Part shown: positions 18,600-29,686 of the stretch, piece after piece
Layout of the letters: every line of letters begins with the position of its first letter
Position numbering within the stretch: the first letter of the stretch is position 1
Program-made: the position numbers and the translations under genes
Origin: Chloroflexota bacterium
Lineage (GTDB): Bacteria > Chloroflexota > Anaerolineae > Caldilineales > Caldilineaceae
Assembly (NCBI GenBank): GCA_016861025.1
Contig: BOKO01000006.1
Coordinates: 1-64,000, forward strand
Direction: 5' to 3'
Length of the DNA stretch: 64,000 bases
The notes under the pieces: generated by a model
The model's input: only the letters and a program-made list of their open reading frames with translations
Databases searched by the model: none
What the model was told of the DNA's origin: nothing

Positions 18600-20188
18600 C
18601 GCCGGATCGTCGGCAGATAGATGTATTGCGCGACCGCAAAGCCCGCGGCCACTTGCTGATCGCCGATCATGTTCACCGTGCAGGTCGGCGTCAATCCGGT
18701 GCAGTCACCCTGCCAGCCGGTGAAGATCATTCCTGGATCGGGATGCGCGGTCAGCACCAATGATGTGCGCGTCTGCAGTTCCGCAGTGCAGGAATCGCCG
18801 CAGTCAATAACGTCGCCGCCGCTCACAACGCCGTCGCCATTGCCAACAACCTCAACATGTAGCGTCGAAATCGGTGGGGCGAAAACAGCCACGGCGCCGT
18901 AGTCAGCATTCATATAAAGCGAGCAACTACTATCGAGCGGCGGGCAGGCGCCACGCCAGCCTGCAAAGACAAAACCTGTCGCAGCGGTTGGGTTCAATGT
19001 TGCTGTGTCCCCGCCAGTCAACTGCTGCACGCAGGGAGACGTACTCGTGCAACGCGTCGCGCCGGGTGAAATATCGACAAAACCATTGTCTGTGGTCTGT
19101 ACATTCAGTTGATAGAACGGCTGAAAGTTTGAGGCAGTCTGCACCACGCCGTAAGGCGACCGAATCGTAACCGGCCCATTGACAGCGCCCTGCGGGACAA
19201 CAGCAACAAGCTGCGTGTCAGAGGGAATGTTAAAGACTGCCGGCGCTCCTGCAAACTCGACCGCAACGACACTGCTAAATCCGGCTCCGGTCAACGTCAC
19301 CTGGACGCCGGGTCGCCCACTCGTCGGCGAAAAACTGTTCACCGCCAACACGTTCAGATCGACATATTGTCCGATCCAGGCAATGTAGCGAGAGACGCGC
19401 GTGTAGACGCCATACAGCCCCGGGCGAGCACAGCCAAGCCCAAAACTGACGACGCCGGTCTGTTTCCAGCCACCAGCGCCGTCAGGCACAATCATTGGGC
19501 CGCCGCTGTCGCCCTGACACGAATCCTTGCCACCCGCAGCGTAGCCGGCGCAGATCATGTTCTGAGTGATTGTCCACGGCAGCGCCTGATTGCACGTTGC
19601 ATTCGAAACGATTGGAATCGACACTTTCTGCAATGTATTGGAAACAACACCGCCCTCCGAGGTCGTTCCCCAGCCTGTGACAGTCGCCAGTACGCCGGGC
19701 GCTGTTAGCGGATCATCGCCAGGGCTGACCAGCAGCGGAATCGTCGCCACCCGGCTATTAAGCGCCGCCGCCGAAGTTAGTCTAAGCAGCGCAATGTCAC
19801 TGTCGCCGCTGTTTGAATTGTAATTTGGATGCATGATCACCTGAGCGACGCTTTTGGTCTGCTGCGAGGCTTCGGTCTGGCGAATGTTGTGCTTGCCCAG
19901 GTGGACAGTCACCGTCGACGGCGGCACAGGCTGTCCCGGCGAATCATCGCGTTCGACGCAATGCGCCGCCGTCATCACCCACTGGGAATCAATCAATGAG
20001 CCGCCGCAGATATACGATCCGATGCGTAGAAACGCCTGCCACGGAAACTCGCCCGGCGTCGCTTCCTCGCCGCCGACGATGTCGGGCGATGCACTCCCAC
20101 CTTCATCTTGCGCGTAAACAATCTGCATCGGCGAACACAAAATAGTAATCAATATCAGAAAAGCGCCCAACGCCAATCGTCCACCCAT
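18596..20188 (-). CDS. Secreted trypsin-like serine protease with IPT/TIG domain
   Basis: The 530-residue protein begins with a signal peptide (1-26, ending VYAQ). An S1 domain follows: IVGGEEATPGEFPW, catalytic His76 in TAAHC, Asp131 in SDIALLRL and Ser228 in QGDSGGP. Asp222 six residues before Ser228 fits the trypsin S1-pocket Asp, so cleavage after Lys/Arg is predicted. A short propeptide precedes IVGG, so activation by cleavage is likely. Residues ~278-355 form an IPT/TIG Ig-like domain, followed by two repeats with Cys pairs (GFVFAGWRGAC, GMIFTGWQGDC). The end, YIYLPTIRR, resembles tails of other secreted Chloroflexota proteins. It overlaps the FAD enzyme gene by 4 bases. Confidence 0.9.
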   Translation of the reverse strand: MGGRLALGAFLILITILCSPMQIVYAQDEGGSASPDIVGGEEATPGEFPWQAFLRIGSYICGGSLIDSQWVMTAAHCVERDDSPGQPVPPSTVTVHLGKHNIRQTEASQQTKSVAQVIMHPNYNSNSGDSDIALLRLTSAAALNSRVATIPLLVSPGDDPLTAPGVLATVTGWGTTSEGGVVSNTLQKVSIPIVSNATCNQALPWTITQNMICAGYAAGGKDSCQGDSGGPMIVPDGAGGWKQTGVVSFGLGCARPGLYGVYTRVSRYIAWIGQYVDLNVLAVNSFSPTSGRPGVQVTLTGAGFSSVVAVEFAGAPAVFNIPSDTQLVAVVPQGAVNGPVTIRSPYGVVQTASNFQPFYQLNVQTTDNGFVDISPGATRCTSTSPCVQQLTGGDTATLNPTAATGFVFAGWRGACPPLDSSCSLYMNADYGAVAVFAPPISTLHVEVVGNGDGVVSGGDVIDCGDSCTAELQTRTSLVLTAHPDPGMIFTGWQGDCTGLTPTCTVNMIGDQQVAAGFAVAQYIYLPTIRR

Positions 20189-20203
20189 CTCCCGGCCTCC
20201 TCT

Positions 20204-22312
20204 TCAATCCTTTGTGTTTCTCAGCAAGCGCGCTGAATTACCCACGATCAGCAAGTCGGGAATCGATTGGGCGGCTGCCGCCAGAATCGGCGGCAGAATG
20301 CCCATCGCCGCCAACGAAAGCCCGGCTATGTTATACACGGCGGTCAGAAATAGATTGGTCTTGACGACGCGCATTGTGCGCCGCGCCAGTGCAAAGACAG
20401 CCGGCGTCAACATCCAGTCATCGCGCATCAATGCAATGTGCGCGGCCTCCAACGCCACATCCGTCCCGGCGGCGCCCATTGCAACGCCGACATCGGCCTG
20501 GGCAAGCGCCGGCGCGTCGTTGACGCCATCGCCTACCATGACTACGATCTTCCCCTGCGCCTGGTGCGCCTTGACGACAGCAATTTTGTCTTCGGGCAAC
20601 AGATCGGCGCGATAGCCGATGCCCAGCAACTGCGCCAGCGGCTCAGCCACAGCGGCGTGGTCACCCGTCAACAGTTCGATATTGTCAACACCCATTGCAC
20701 GCAACTGCTGAAGCGCAACTGGAATTTCATTGCGCAGTGTGTCAGTCGCAGTCAGCAGCCCGACGATCTCGCCGTCGCAGCTCATCCAGAGCCGACTCTT
20801 CCCCTCCACTCCCAGGCGATCAACGGTTGGCAGTGCAGCAGTGGTCAGCGTGTGGCTGCCGACGGTGACGCGGCGACCTTCCACTTCGGCGACGACGCCC
20901 TTGCCCGGCACGGCGCTGAACTGCGCAGGTTCTTGCAACGTCAGACCTTCCTCCACAGCGCGGATGCGCACAGCATCCGCCAGCGGATGTTCGGAGTAAC
21001 GTTCGGCGGAGGCAGCCAGACCAAGCACAGCCTGCGCCGACATGCCGTTGAATGGAATCACCTCTTCAATGTGTGGGCGACCCAATGTCAGCGTGCCGGT
21101 CTTGTCGATCAACAGTACGTCGGCGCGCGCCAGCGTTTCAATATATTTACCCCCCTTGATCAATACACCCTGGCGCGCAGCGTTGCCGATGGCCGCCAAC
21201 ATCGCCACCGGCGTCGCCAACGCAATCGAACATGAACAGGCGACCACCAGCACTGCCGCCATCGCCAGCGCATCCTGGCGGATGAACAATGTTAGCAGCG
21301 CAATTGCAAGCACGATCGGCAGATAGTAGGCGCTAAATTTGTCGGCGAAGCGTTGCACGTCCGAACGATTCGCCTCCGCTTCCTCGACAAGCCTGATTAC
21401 GCGGCCAAAGGTGGTGTCGCTGCCGGTGCGTTCGGTGCGCACGCGCAGGCTGCCAAGCTGGGCAATGGTGGCGGCGAAAACACGCGCGCCGGCCGCGGCC
21501 TCCACCGGCAACGACTCGCCCGTGATCGCTGCTTGATTGATTGTGGCGTGACCGTCGATCACGACGCCGTCGACCGGAATCTTTTCGCCGGGACGTACGA
21601 CCACGATCTCGCCTGGCTGCACGGCGGCGACAGGAACCTCGACTTCGGCGCCATCACGCACGACGCGAGCTTGCTGCGGCGCCATGGCAGTCAGGTTGCG
21701 CACGGCTTTGCGCGCGCCCTCGGCGGTGAAGCGTTCAACATAGTCGCCGACGCGCATGAAGAAGACGACCACCGCCGCTGTCGCCCACTGCCCAACCGCC
21801 AGCGCCGCAATCACGCCGATGGTCATCAGGGTGTGAGAGGTGATCTGGCGCTGCCACGTGGCGCGCGCCACATTCCGAAAGACGGGCCAGCCGCTGATCA
21901 CGACCAGCGCTGCGCCCAACCAGAACGGCACGCGCTCGGTGATCGCCTCGAACAGCCCCAGCCACTCGCCGATGACGACGACAAAAAGCACGGCGCCAAA
22001 GACCAGCGCCATCACCGTCCAGACCTTGTGCGTGTACCCGGTCTGGCGCGCCTCTGCGGGGCTTTCATTGGAATCGGGCACGCTGTAGCCGGCATCCGTC
22101 ACCGCCGCTCGCAACTGATCCAGTGACACCGCAGATGGGTCGAGGCGCAGGATCGCCTTCTCCGCCGAAAGCAACACCTGCACCGAAACGACGCCCGGCA
22201 CGGCGGCCAACGCGTGCTCGACATGCCGCGTACACTCGGCGCAATCCATGCCGCCGACCGGAAGTTCGAGCATCTGAAAGTGGGTTGAGGAGTCCGTTGT
22301 ATGGTTTGTCAT
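20204..22312 (-). CDS. P1B-type heavy-metal-transporting ATPase with CSC motif
   Basis: The 702-residue pump has an N-terminal HMA domain with GMDCAECTRHVEHAL (~20-34), about eight membrane segments, the TGES actuator motif, the phosphorylated Asp in LLIDKTGTLTLG, YSEHPLADAV, and MVGDGVNDAPALAQADVGVAMG. In the metal-selecting helix the usual Cys-Pro-Cys is Cys359-Ser360-Cys361 (VVACSCSIALATP). Two cysteines remain, but the conserved Pro that breaks the helix is replaced. P1B ATPases export Cu+, Zn2+, Cd2+ and similar ions; this variant makes ion choice uncertain. It is a single gene 15 bases upstream of the protease operon on the same strand. Confidence 0.92.
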   Translation of the reverse strand: MTNHTTDSSTHFQMLELPVGGMDCAECTRHVEHALAAVPGVVSVQVLLSAEKAILRLDPSAVSLDQLRAAVTDAGYSVPDSNESPAEARQTGYTHKVWTVMALVFGAVLFVVVIGEWLGLFEAITERVPFWLGAALVVISGWPVFRNVARATWQRQITSHTLMTIGVIAALAVGQWATAAVVVFFMRVGDYVERFTAEGARKAVRNLTAMAPQQARVVRDGAEVEVPVAAVQPGEIVVVRPGEKIPVDGVVIDGHATINQAAITGESLPVEAAAGARVFAATIAQLGSLRVRTERTGSDTTFGRVIRLVEEAEANRSDVQRFADKFSAYYLPIVLAIALLTLFIRQDALAMAAVLVVACSCSIALATPVAMLAAIGNAARQGVLIKGGKYIETLARADVLLIDKTGTLTLGRPHIEEVIPFNGMSAQAVLGLAASAERYSEHPLADAVRIRAVEEGLTLQEPAQFSAVPGKGVVAEVEGRRVTVGSHTLTTAALPTVDRLGVEGKSRLWMSCDGEIVGLLTATDTLRNEIPVALQQLRAMGVDNIELLTGDHAAVAEPLAQLLGIGYRADLLPEDKIAVVKAHQAQGKIVVMVGDGVNDAPALAQADVGVAMGAAGTDVALEAAHIALMRDDWMLTPAVFALARRTMRVVKTNLFLTAVYNIAGLSLAAMGILPPILAAAAQSIPDLLIVGNSARLLRNTKD

Positions 22313-22614
22313 CGCGACGACTTCGTTTTCATAACTGATTTCTGAGCGTAGCCTTTCCTTCCAGAGAGCCTGGAAGTTCCCTGGAGAGTGGTTCGCTGTT
22401 CAACGCATCTTCCACAAAATCTCTGCGATTTGCAAGTCATTATGGATGACGCCATTGTCGCCAAAAGCATTGTCAATCGTTGTGGCAAAACCAACCGATA
22501 AATGCATTGCTTCATTGTACAGCGAGTTGTCGGCAGGACACATTCTTCCAGTAAAATAAGATTGCTATCGATTGGATTTTGATCAGCGACAATACCTGCA
22601 AAGGAATACGAAGT
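22313..22614. other. Divergent intergenic region, ATPase / ketoacyl synthase
   Basis: This 302-base stretch separates two divergent genes. It contains no open frame with coding character. A loose TTGTCG ... TAAAAT pair with a 19-base spacer at 22528-22558 could serve the ketoacyl synthase gene, and AAAGGA lies 9 bases before its ATG. I see no clear metal-regulator palindrome for the ATPase. Confidence 0.4.
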
Positions 22615-23826
22615 ATGAAACGCATCTTCATCACCGGCATGGGTGCGGTGACGCCGATTGGCAATGACGCGGCAAGTTACTGGCAGTCTCTTGTCGCCGG
22701 GCAGTCGGGGGCTGCGCGTATTACGGCGTTCGATCCGGGCGATATGCCCTACACCATTGCGTGCGAAGTCAAAAACTTCACACCACCGGCGTCGAAACAG
22801 GGCATCGATCGCTGGCCGCGCGCCACGCAATTTGCACTTTCCGTCGCACAGCAGGCGTTGGCGGATTCGCACCTGACGATCGACAAGCGCAACTGTGAAC
22901 GCGTCGGCGTCTTTCTGGCAACCGGCGGTGCAGGGCTGCCGTTGGTCGAGACCTACACGACGCAGATGGTCGAGCAAGGCTGGCGCTCGCTTGATCCGCT
23001 CAGTCTGCTGCACATGACGCCGGGCGAGGTGAGCGCCGCCGTCGCCATTGAACTGGGCGCACGCGGCCCGGTGATGACCCATGCGCTCGCCTGCGCCAGC
23101 GGCCATTATTCAGTGTTGGAGGCGTATCATTTCATGCAGCGCGGGGAGGCTGACGTCTTTATTGCCGGTGGAACCGAATCGTCGATCACGCCGATCACCT
23201 TTGCTGCATTTGGCCGCATGGGCGCGCTGGCAAGCGAAGCGTGCCGTCCGTTTTCAGTGAATCGCGATGGATTGGTTGCCGGCGAGGGGGCAGCTGCGGT
23301 GGTCATGGAGACAGAAGAACATGCGCGGGCGCGCGGGGCGACGCTCTATGCAGAAGTGCTCGGCGGCAAGCTCACCGCCGACGCCTTTCACATTACCGCC
23401 CCCGACCCGGAATCGGACGGCGCAGTGCGTGCTATTGTCGGCGCCCTTGAGCAGGCGAGCACTGCGCCAGAGGAGATCGATGTGGTCTACGCGCACGGGA
23501 CCGCCACGCCGCTCAACGACGCCGCCGAGGCGTTGGCGCTGCGGCGGGCATTTGGCGCGTGGGCAGATAGACTTTATGTCACTAGCATTAAGAGTATGAT
23601 CGGTCACGGTTTTGGCGCAGCGGGTGCGCAGTCGCTGGTCGCCGCCGTGCACACGCTGCGCACGGACATCGCACCGCCGACGATCAACTACACACCCGAC
23701 CCGGCAATCGACCTTCACATCGTCGGCAACACGGCGGAACGCGTCGATGCGCGCCGCGCCATCGTCAATGCGTTCGGCTTTGGGGGACACAATGTCGTGC
23801 TGGTTGTTGGGAAAGGGGAGGTGTAA
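22615..23826 (+). CDS. Beta-ketoacyl-ACP synthase II-type enzyme
   Basis: The 403-residue thiolase-fold protein starts MKRIFITGMGAVTPIG as FabF proteins do. The catalytic triad is Cys160 in ALACASGHYS, His294 in YAHGTATPLND and His331 in KSMIGHGFGAAGAQ. FabF-type enzymes condense malonyl-ACP with acyl-ACP in fatty acid synthesis; related ketosynthases act in polyketide or heterocyst-lipid type pathways. The YAHGTA and GFGAAG variants and the absence of acpP, fabG or fabD neighbours leave open that this is a specialised ketosynthase rather than the housekeeping FabF. The ATG at 22615 has AAAGGA upstream; an in-frame ATG at 22579 is not supported. Confidence 0.85.
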   Translation: MKRIFITGMGAVTPIGNDAASYWQSLVAGQSGAARITAFDPGDMPYTIACEVKNFTPPASKQGIDRWPRATQFALSVAQQALADSHLTIDKRNCERVGVFLATGGAGLPLVETYTTQMVEQGWRSLDPLSLLHMTPGEVSAAVAIELGARGPVMTHALACASGHYSVLEAYHFMQRGEADVFIAGGTESSITPITFAAFGRMGALASEACRPFSVNRDGLVAGEGAAAVVMETEEHARARGATLYAEVLGGKLTADAFHITAPDPESDGAVRAIVGALEQASTAPEEIDVVYAHGTATPLNDAAEALALRRAFGAWADRLYVTSIKSMIGHGFGAAGAQSLVAAVHTLRTDIAPPTINYTPDPAIDLHIVGNTAERVDARRAIVNAFGFGGHNVVLVVGKGEV

Positions 23827-23842
23827 CGAACGGGTCAGTGCA

Positions 23843-24832
23843 TCAACCGCGCATATACAGGAAAACGATATAGCCAGCATACAGGAAAATCAGCAACCAC
23901 CCCTGCCACCGATCGATTCGATGGGGTCGTTTCAGCACCATCAAATAGACCAATGCAGTGAAAGCCAACATCACTGCGAGGTCGGCGCCGATGCCATCGG
24001 AAGTGCGCAGCGGTTTGATTGCAGCGGTCAAACCGGCGACGCCGAGGATGTTGAACAGGTTGCTGCCCACGACATTGCCGATTGCCAGATCGCCCTGCCC
24101 GCGAAAGCTGGCGACCAGTGAGGTCGCCACTTCGGGAAGGCTTGTGCCAACGGCGACCAGCGTCAACCCGATCACGACCTCACTCACACCCAGCGCCAAT
24201 GCAATCGTGCGTGAGCCGCTGACCAGCCAGTCGGCGCCAAGCACAAGCCCGCCTAACCCCATGACGACCAGCAATACGTCGAACCACAGTTGCTCGCTTG
24301 GACGCAGGATGCGTTCATCGACTGTTGCGGCAACCTCGATTGTCTCTTCGGCGGCGTGCGCCATTTCGTATTGTTTGCGCGCAGCGATGACATTCCACGC
24401 AATAAAAGCGAGCAAGCCGACGAACAAGATTGCCCCCTCCAATTGTCCGAGGAAACCGCCATAGAGCATCCAACTAAAGACGATCGTTATGCCGCCCAGC
24501 AAGGGATATTCAACAGTGACGATGTGACGATTGACGCGCAGGGCATAGACGCTGCCACACAAACCTAGAATCAGCCCCAGATTGGCGATGTTGCTGCCGA
24601 CTATGTTGCCGATTGCCAGGTCGCTGCTGCCGGAGTTGGTGATGTTTGCCGTCACGCTCACCACCAACTCTGGTGCACTGGTGCCGAAGGCGACGACAGT
24701 CAGCCCGACGACAATTGGCTGGATGCCCAGCCGCAGCGCAATGCGACTCGATCCACGGATCAGCAGTTCCGCGCCGCCAACCAGGAACACGAACCCGGCG
24801 ACAAACTGTACAACAGCCCAGACAATATCCAT
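23843..24832 (-). CDS. Calcium/sodium antiporter (CaCA family)
   Basis: The 329-residue membrane protein has two homologous halves, each with the alpha-repeat signature of CaCA exchangers: VAFGTSAPELVVSVTAN with IGNIVGSNIANLGLILGL in the first, and VAVGTSLPEVATSLVAS with IGNVVGSNLFNILGVAGLT in the second. About ten membrane segments are present. The YrbG-like architecture suggests Na+/Ca2+ (or K+-independent cation) exchange across the inner membrane. It is a single minus-strand gene 53 bases downstream of miaB. Confidence 0.92.
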   Translation of the reverse strand: MDIVWAVVQFVAGFVFLVGGAELLIRGSSRIALRLGIQPIVVGLTVVAFGTSAPELVVSVTANITNSGSSDLAIGNIVGSNIANLGLILGLCGSVYALRVNRHIVTVEYPLLGGITIVFSWMLYGGFLGQLEGAILFVGLLAFIAWNVIAARKQYEMAHAAEETIEVAATVDERILRPSEQLWFDVLLVVMGLGGLVLGADWLVSGSRTIALALGVSEVVIGLTLVAVGTSLPEVATSLVASFRGQGDLAIGNVVGSNLFNILGVAGLTAAIKPLRTSDGIGADLAVMLAFTALVYLMVLKRPHRIDRWQGWLLIFLYAGYIVFLYMRG

Positions 24833-24885
24833 GTTGATTGGCGTCTCCGCTCGTCAATCTTGAGAGTGATTGGTTGATGGGCTAT

Positions 24886-26511
<1,626 letters not shown>

Positions 26512-26515
26512 ACGC

Positions 26516-26547
<32 letters not shown>

Positions 26548-26647
26548 CTCTGTGAACAATGACTGCAAAAAAGGAGGCGCATCTCCGTGCGCCTCACGAA
26601 ACTACATAAAATTGTAACAATTTCAGCGGCAACTGTCAAAAGCAAAT

Positions 26648-26697
26648 GCAGGTCATCGCCCCCGGTGCGCTGCGTCCCGCCGGAGGCGATGACCTGC
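26648..26697. repeat. Intergenic hairpin
   Basis: GCAGGTCATCGCC (26648-26660) and GGCGATGACCTGC (26685-26697) form a perfect 13-bp stem with a 24-base loop in the gap between divergent miaB and rpmG. The right arm lies within the repeat described at 26674-26699. A second small hairpin, CCCCAAA/TTTGGGG, lies at 26769-26787. Confidence 0.6.
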
Positions 26698-26699
26698 GA
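26674..26699 (-). repeat. 26-base dispersed repeat, copy 2
   Basis: On the minus strand this reads TCGCAGGTCATCGCCTCC followed by GGCGGGAC, matching 12433-12458 with two differences. Both copies lie in gaps upstream of minus-strand genes for tRNA-maturation enzymes (cca and miaB), which may be chance. Confidence 0.55.
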
Positions 26700-26805
26700 T
26701 ATGCCCCCAACTGTAGAAGCGCATCCAAACGGCGCCTTCTCAGCGATCCACGACAGGAATGAAGATTCCCCAAAACATATTTGGGGCGCAAATCGTTCAA
26801 ACAAT

Positions 26806-26834
26806 TTGTGCAGGCTGCATAGTTGCGCTATACT
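26806..26834 (+). promoter_or_regulatory. Predicted promoter of rpmG
   Basis: TTGTGC (26806-26811) and TATACT (26829-26834) are separated by 17 bases. A leader of about 38 bases carries GGAAGG before the rpmG ATG. Confidence 0.55.
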
Positions 26835-26878
26835 ATTTGTTTGTAGGCTTTCAACCAGGTTGGAAAGGAAGGCATGAA

Positions 26879-27040
<162 letters not shown>

Positions 27041-27069
27041 GTGCACGCAACCGGCATACGATGTGGCAG

Positions 27070-27099
27070 GCGCAGGGAATTCCCTGCGCTTTTGCTTTT
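27070..27099 (+). terminator. Rho-independent terminator of rpmG
   Basis: A perfect 20-base palindrome (GCGCAGGGAA and its complement, 27070-27089) is followed directly by TTTTGCTTTT. It lies 29 bases after the rpmG stop. Confidence 0.85.
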
Positions 27100-27404
27100 C
27101 AGCAATCTTTTTTGCCATTTGCGCCATTTGGGAAATTTTGATTGATTCCCTTTGATTAACTTTTCTAGCGAAACCAGGACAACAAACAGAACGTTTTAGT
27201 CTTAAATGATATAAGGCGATCTCTATGCGAGCGGATGATTGCATCCGCCCGACACAGTGGCGCCAACACAGCACCGTCGTGTAGTTCTGGCGTATCTCTT
27301 TTGTAGGATCACCAAGGAGCGAGGTGACGCACATCCGTCTATACTGGTTGCTGAGCCTGCCGGAGACGCCGCAGATTCGATACACAGAGTGACAGGTTGA
27401 TTTT
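27100..27404. other. Intergenic region upstream of the SH3 protein gene
   Basis: About 300 bases without a credible gene. It holds a small hairpin GCGGATG-ATTG-CATCCGC (27231-27248) of the same wording as hairpins at 4758 and 29169. No confident promoter is visible; the region is AT-richer than its surroundings up to about 27225. Confidence 0.4.
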
Positions 27405-29132
27405 ATGAAAACAGCATCCATCTATGCGTTTGTGCTGATGGCAATTGCAATGACTGCGACGCCGGTTTTGGCCGCCGAAGCCGTCTCGCCAGTCGCCGCC
27501 GTCCGCACGACCGCTGAGCAGACTCAAACAGAGAATCTCACCCCCAATCAGCAGCTGCCAACTCCCACACCAACTCTTCCCGCTTCACTTTCCGTCCGCC
27601 AACGACAACCTTTGACCCCAACCGGCAGCCTGACCTCTACAGTCGGAGTGACGCTGACGGCAGCGGTTGAGGTGACAACAACGGCTGCGCTGACTGACAC
27701 AACCGGAGCGCTTACAGAGGAAACAGCGTTGGATGACGCTGCATTGGATGAGGCGTACGCCGCTGTTTTGGAAGGCACGATTATCGCCAACCGCGCCGAT
27801 GCGCCGATTCGCTTTTTTGTCGAGGGACGCACCTATGAAGTCGCCCCCTTGCGTTCGATCGGCTTGACGCTGCTGCGCGATACGGCTGTGCTCAATCTGT
27901 TCAACTGCGAAGCCACCAAAGATGACAGCGACGCTGGCTGTTTCTGGGATCCATATCTGTTGCTGCGCGACGGGTTTTACGAGGTCGTGATCGGACAGCA
28001 GCTCGGACAGGACATCCTGCTTTCGCTGCGCACGGCAGGTGCGCCGCCATCCAATCAGATTTGGATCCAAAATCGCACAGGCGAGCGTGAAACGGTGATT
28101 GTCAACAACGAACTATTCGAGATTGCGCCTGCCGCCGTGCAAGAATTTGCGATCGATGAAGATGCCCCGGTGATCGTACAGTTGCGCACGTGCATCAATG
28201 CTGGCGAGCGCAGCATCTGCGAATGGACGCCACAGGGGGCGGAAGCCGGTTTCTACTACGGCCTGGTGCGCACCGAAACGCCCGGCCCCAGCAACAGCCA
28301 GGTGACAGCGCTTGCTTTGCAAGCCGTCATCGCCAGCAGCGGCGAGACAGTCAAGCCGCCTCCGCAGGCATTCTGTCGGCTGCGGGTGCCCACGCTCAAT
28401 GTCCGTAGCGGCCCAGGGTTGGAATTCCCGATCATCGCCAAGATTCGCGGCACGGATACAGAGCCGGGTTCGGTTGTAGTCGAGGCATTCGACAGCACCA
28501 AGACGTGGATGCAGGTCACGGAGCGCGTGGCGCGCGATGGGTGGGTGACGGCCAACCCCGAGTTCATTTTGTGCGATGGCGCGCTGGCTGACCTGCCGGT
28601 GATCGGGCAACCGGTCGTCGAAGCGACGCCTGAACCAACGACAGCGCAGACAATCGCCGCGCCAGCCGAGACGCCGGTGGCGGCAGTCGCCCCAACCGAA
28701 GCGCCCACAACTGCGCCGACGGCGGTCGAAGCGGCGCCGCAGCCACCTGCACCGGCGCCAGCGGAGGCTGCACCGACCGAGGTCGAGACGCCGGCGGAAC
28801 AGATCACACCAACGCCAGAAGTCGCCGAAGTGCCTGAAGGATTGGCGCGCATTGTGGTCAACAACGGGTTCGATCAGACGATTCGCTTCACGCTAGACCA
28901 ACGCTATCGCCCCGAACGCGACAATTTGAGCGGCGAATGGGACCTGGAGCCGGGCGCGTCGGTGACGATTCTGGTCTATCCGGGCAGCATTGCTTTCTCG
29001 GCCAGCAGCGCCTGGCGTGGGCTTTCCGGCAATGCAGAGTTGGTGTTGAATGAGAAGGAAGACCGGGCGCTGTGGATCACTTTTGTGCTCGACCCGATTG
29101 AGAAAGATCGCTGGAATCTTATCTACTACTGA
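27405..29132 (+). CDS. Secreted SH3-domain protein with Pro/Thr/Ala-rich linker
   Basis: The 575-residue protein starts with a signal peptide (1-24, ending VLAA). A low-complexity Thr/Val/Ala stretch follows to about residue 120. Two beta-rich segments (~125-300) repeat a theme: RFFVEGRTYEVAPLRSIGL ... CFWDPYLLLRDGFYEV and TVIVNNELFEIAPAAVQEF ... CEWTPQGAEAGFYYGLV. An SH3b domain (~322-390, RVPTLNVRSGPGLEFPIIAKI) precedes an Ala/Pro/Thr linker, and a final segment (~480-575) repeats the first theme (IVVNNGFDQTIRFTLDQRY). The three related beta units around an SH3b suggest a cell-wall-binding or sensing protein. No catalytic residues are recognised. Confidence 0.7.
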   Translation: MKTASIYAFVLMAIAMTATPVLAAEAVSPVAAVRTTAEQTQTENLTPNQQLPTPTPTLPASLSVRQRQPLTPTGSLTSTVGVTLTAAVEVTTTAALTDTTGALTEETALDDAALDEAYAAVLEGTIIANRADAPIRFFVEGRTYEVAPLRSIGLTLLRDTAVLNLFNCEATKDDSDAGCFWDPYLLLRDGFYEVVIGQQLGQDILLSLRTAGAPPSNQIWIQNRTGERETVIVNNELFEIAPAAVQEFAIDEDAPVIVQLRTCINAGERSICEWTPQGAEAGFYYGLVRTETPGPSNSQVTALALQAVIASSGETVKPPPQAFCRLRVPTLNVRSGPGLEFPIIAKIRGTDTEPGSVVVEAFDSTKTWMQVTERVARDGWVTANPEFILCDGALADLPVIGQPVVEATPEPTTAQTIAAPAETPVAAVAPTEAPTTAPTAVEAAPQPPAPAPAEAAPTEVETPAEQITPTPEVAEVPEGLARIVVNNGFDQTIRFTLDQRYRPERDNLSGEWDLEPGASVTILVYPGSIAFSASSAWRGLSGNAELVLNEKEDRALWITFVLDPIEKDRWNLIYY

Positions 29133-29162
29133 TAAGCGCCTGATGTAATTATGAGAGGATCA

Positions 29163-29195
29163 ATGACGGCGGATGGGCTTCCCATCCGCCGTCAT
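29163..29195. terminator. Probable terminator (perfect 15-bp stem)
   Basis: ATGACGGCGGATGGG (29163-29177) pairs perfectly with CCCATCCGCCGTCAT (29181-29195) around the loop CTT, 30 bases after the stop of the SH3 protein gene. The following CGATCTTTAAAG has only a short T run. It shares the GCGGATG/CATCCGC core with other intergenic hairpins in the window. Confidence 0.6.
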
Positions 29196-29289
29196 CGATC
29201 TTTAAAGTAAATATGAGTCACCTAATCCAGCTCCTGGGCGTCCGCCAGATCCACCACAAGATTCAATTTGGCGGACGACCGCTGACTTG

Positions 29290-29658
29290 TTACGACCCGG
29301 CGCCCGTGTTTCTCCGGCTGCGCCGCTGCTGGGAAGCAATCAATTCCCAGGCTGAGTTGATATACATCTCCAATTCGGCGTCGTCAATGCGGTCAAGTTC
29401 AATGCCAATCCAGCCACGCACACCGACATAGGGTGGTTTGAAAAAACGCTCAGGCGCTGCAACAAGTAGATCTTCTTGAGCGCCTGGCGGGACGGGAAGC
29501 CAAACGGCCACACGGCCATCGTTATGATGGTTGTCGGCGAACATCACAAAGACTTTTTTGTGCACAAAGAAGGTAGGTTCGCCATGGGAGAGGCGCTCGC
29601 TGGCTGCAGGCAACGCCAGGCAGAGCCGCCGCACGCGCGTCAAGTGGTCCTCGCTCAT
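29290..29658 (-). CDS. MmcQ/YjbR-family protein
   Basis: The 122-residue protein fits the MmcQ/YjbR family: RVRRLCLALPAASERLSHGEPTFFV, then FADNHHNDGRVAVWLPVPPG, RFFKPPYVGVRGWIGIEL and DDAELEMYINSAWELIA. The family has a CyaY-like fold and is thought to bind DNA; no enzymatic role is established. GGAAGG lies just before the ATG. The TP-rich lipoprotein gene ends 28 bases upstream of its start on the same strand. Confidence 0.85.
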   Translation of the reverse strand: MSEDHLTRVRRLCLALPAASERLSHGEPTFFVHKKVFVMFADNHHNDGRVAVWLPVPPGAQEDLLVAAPERFFKPPYVGVRGWIGIELDRIDDAELEMYINSAWELIASQQRRSRRNTGAGS

Positions 29659-29686
29659 CAGCCTTCCTTCCGCTGCTCAAGCAGCG

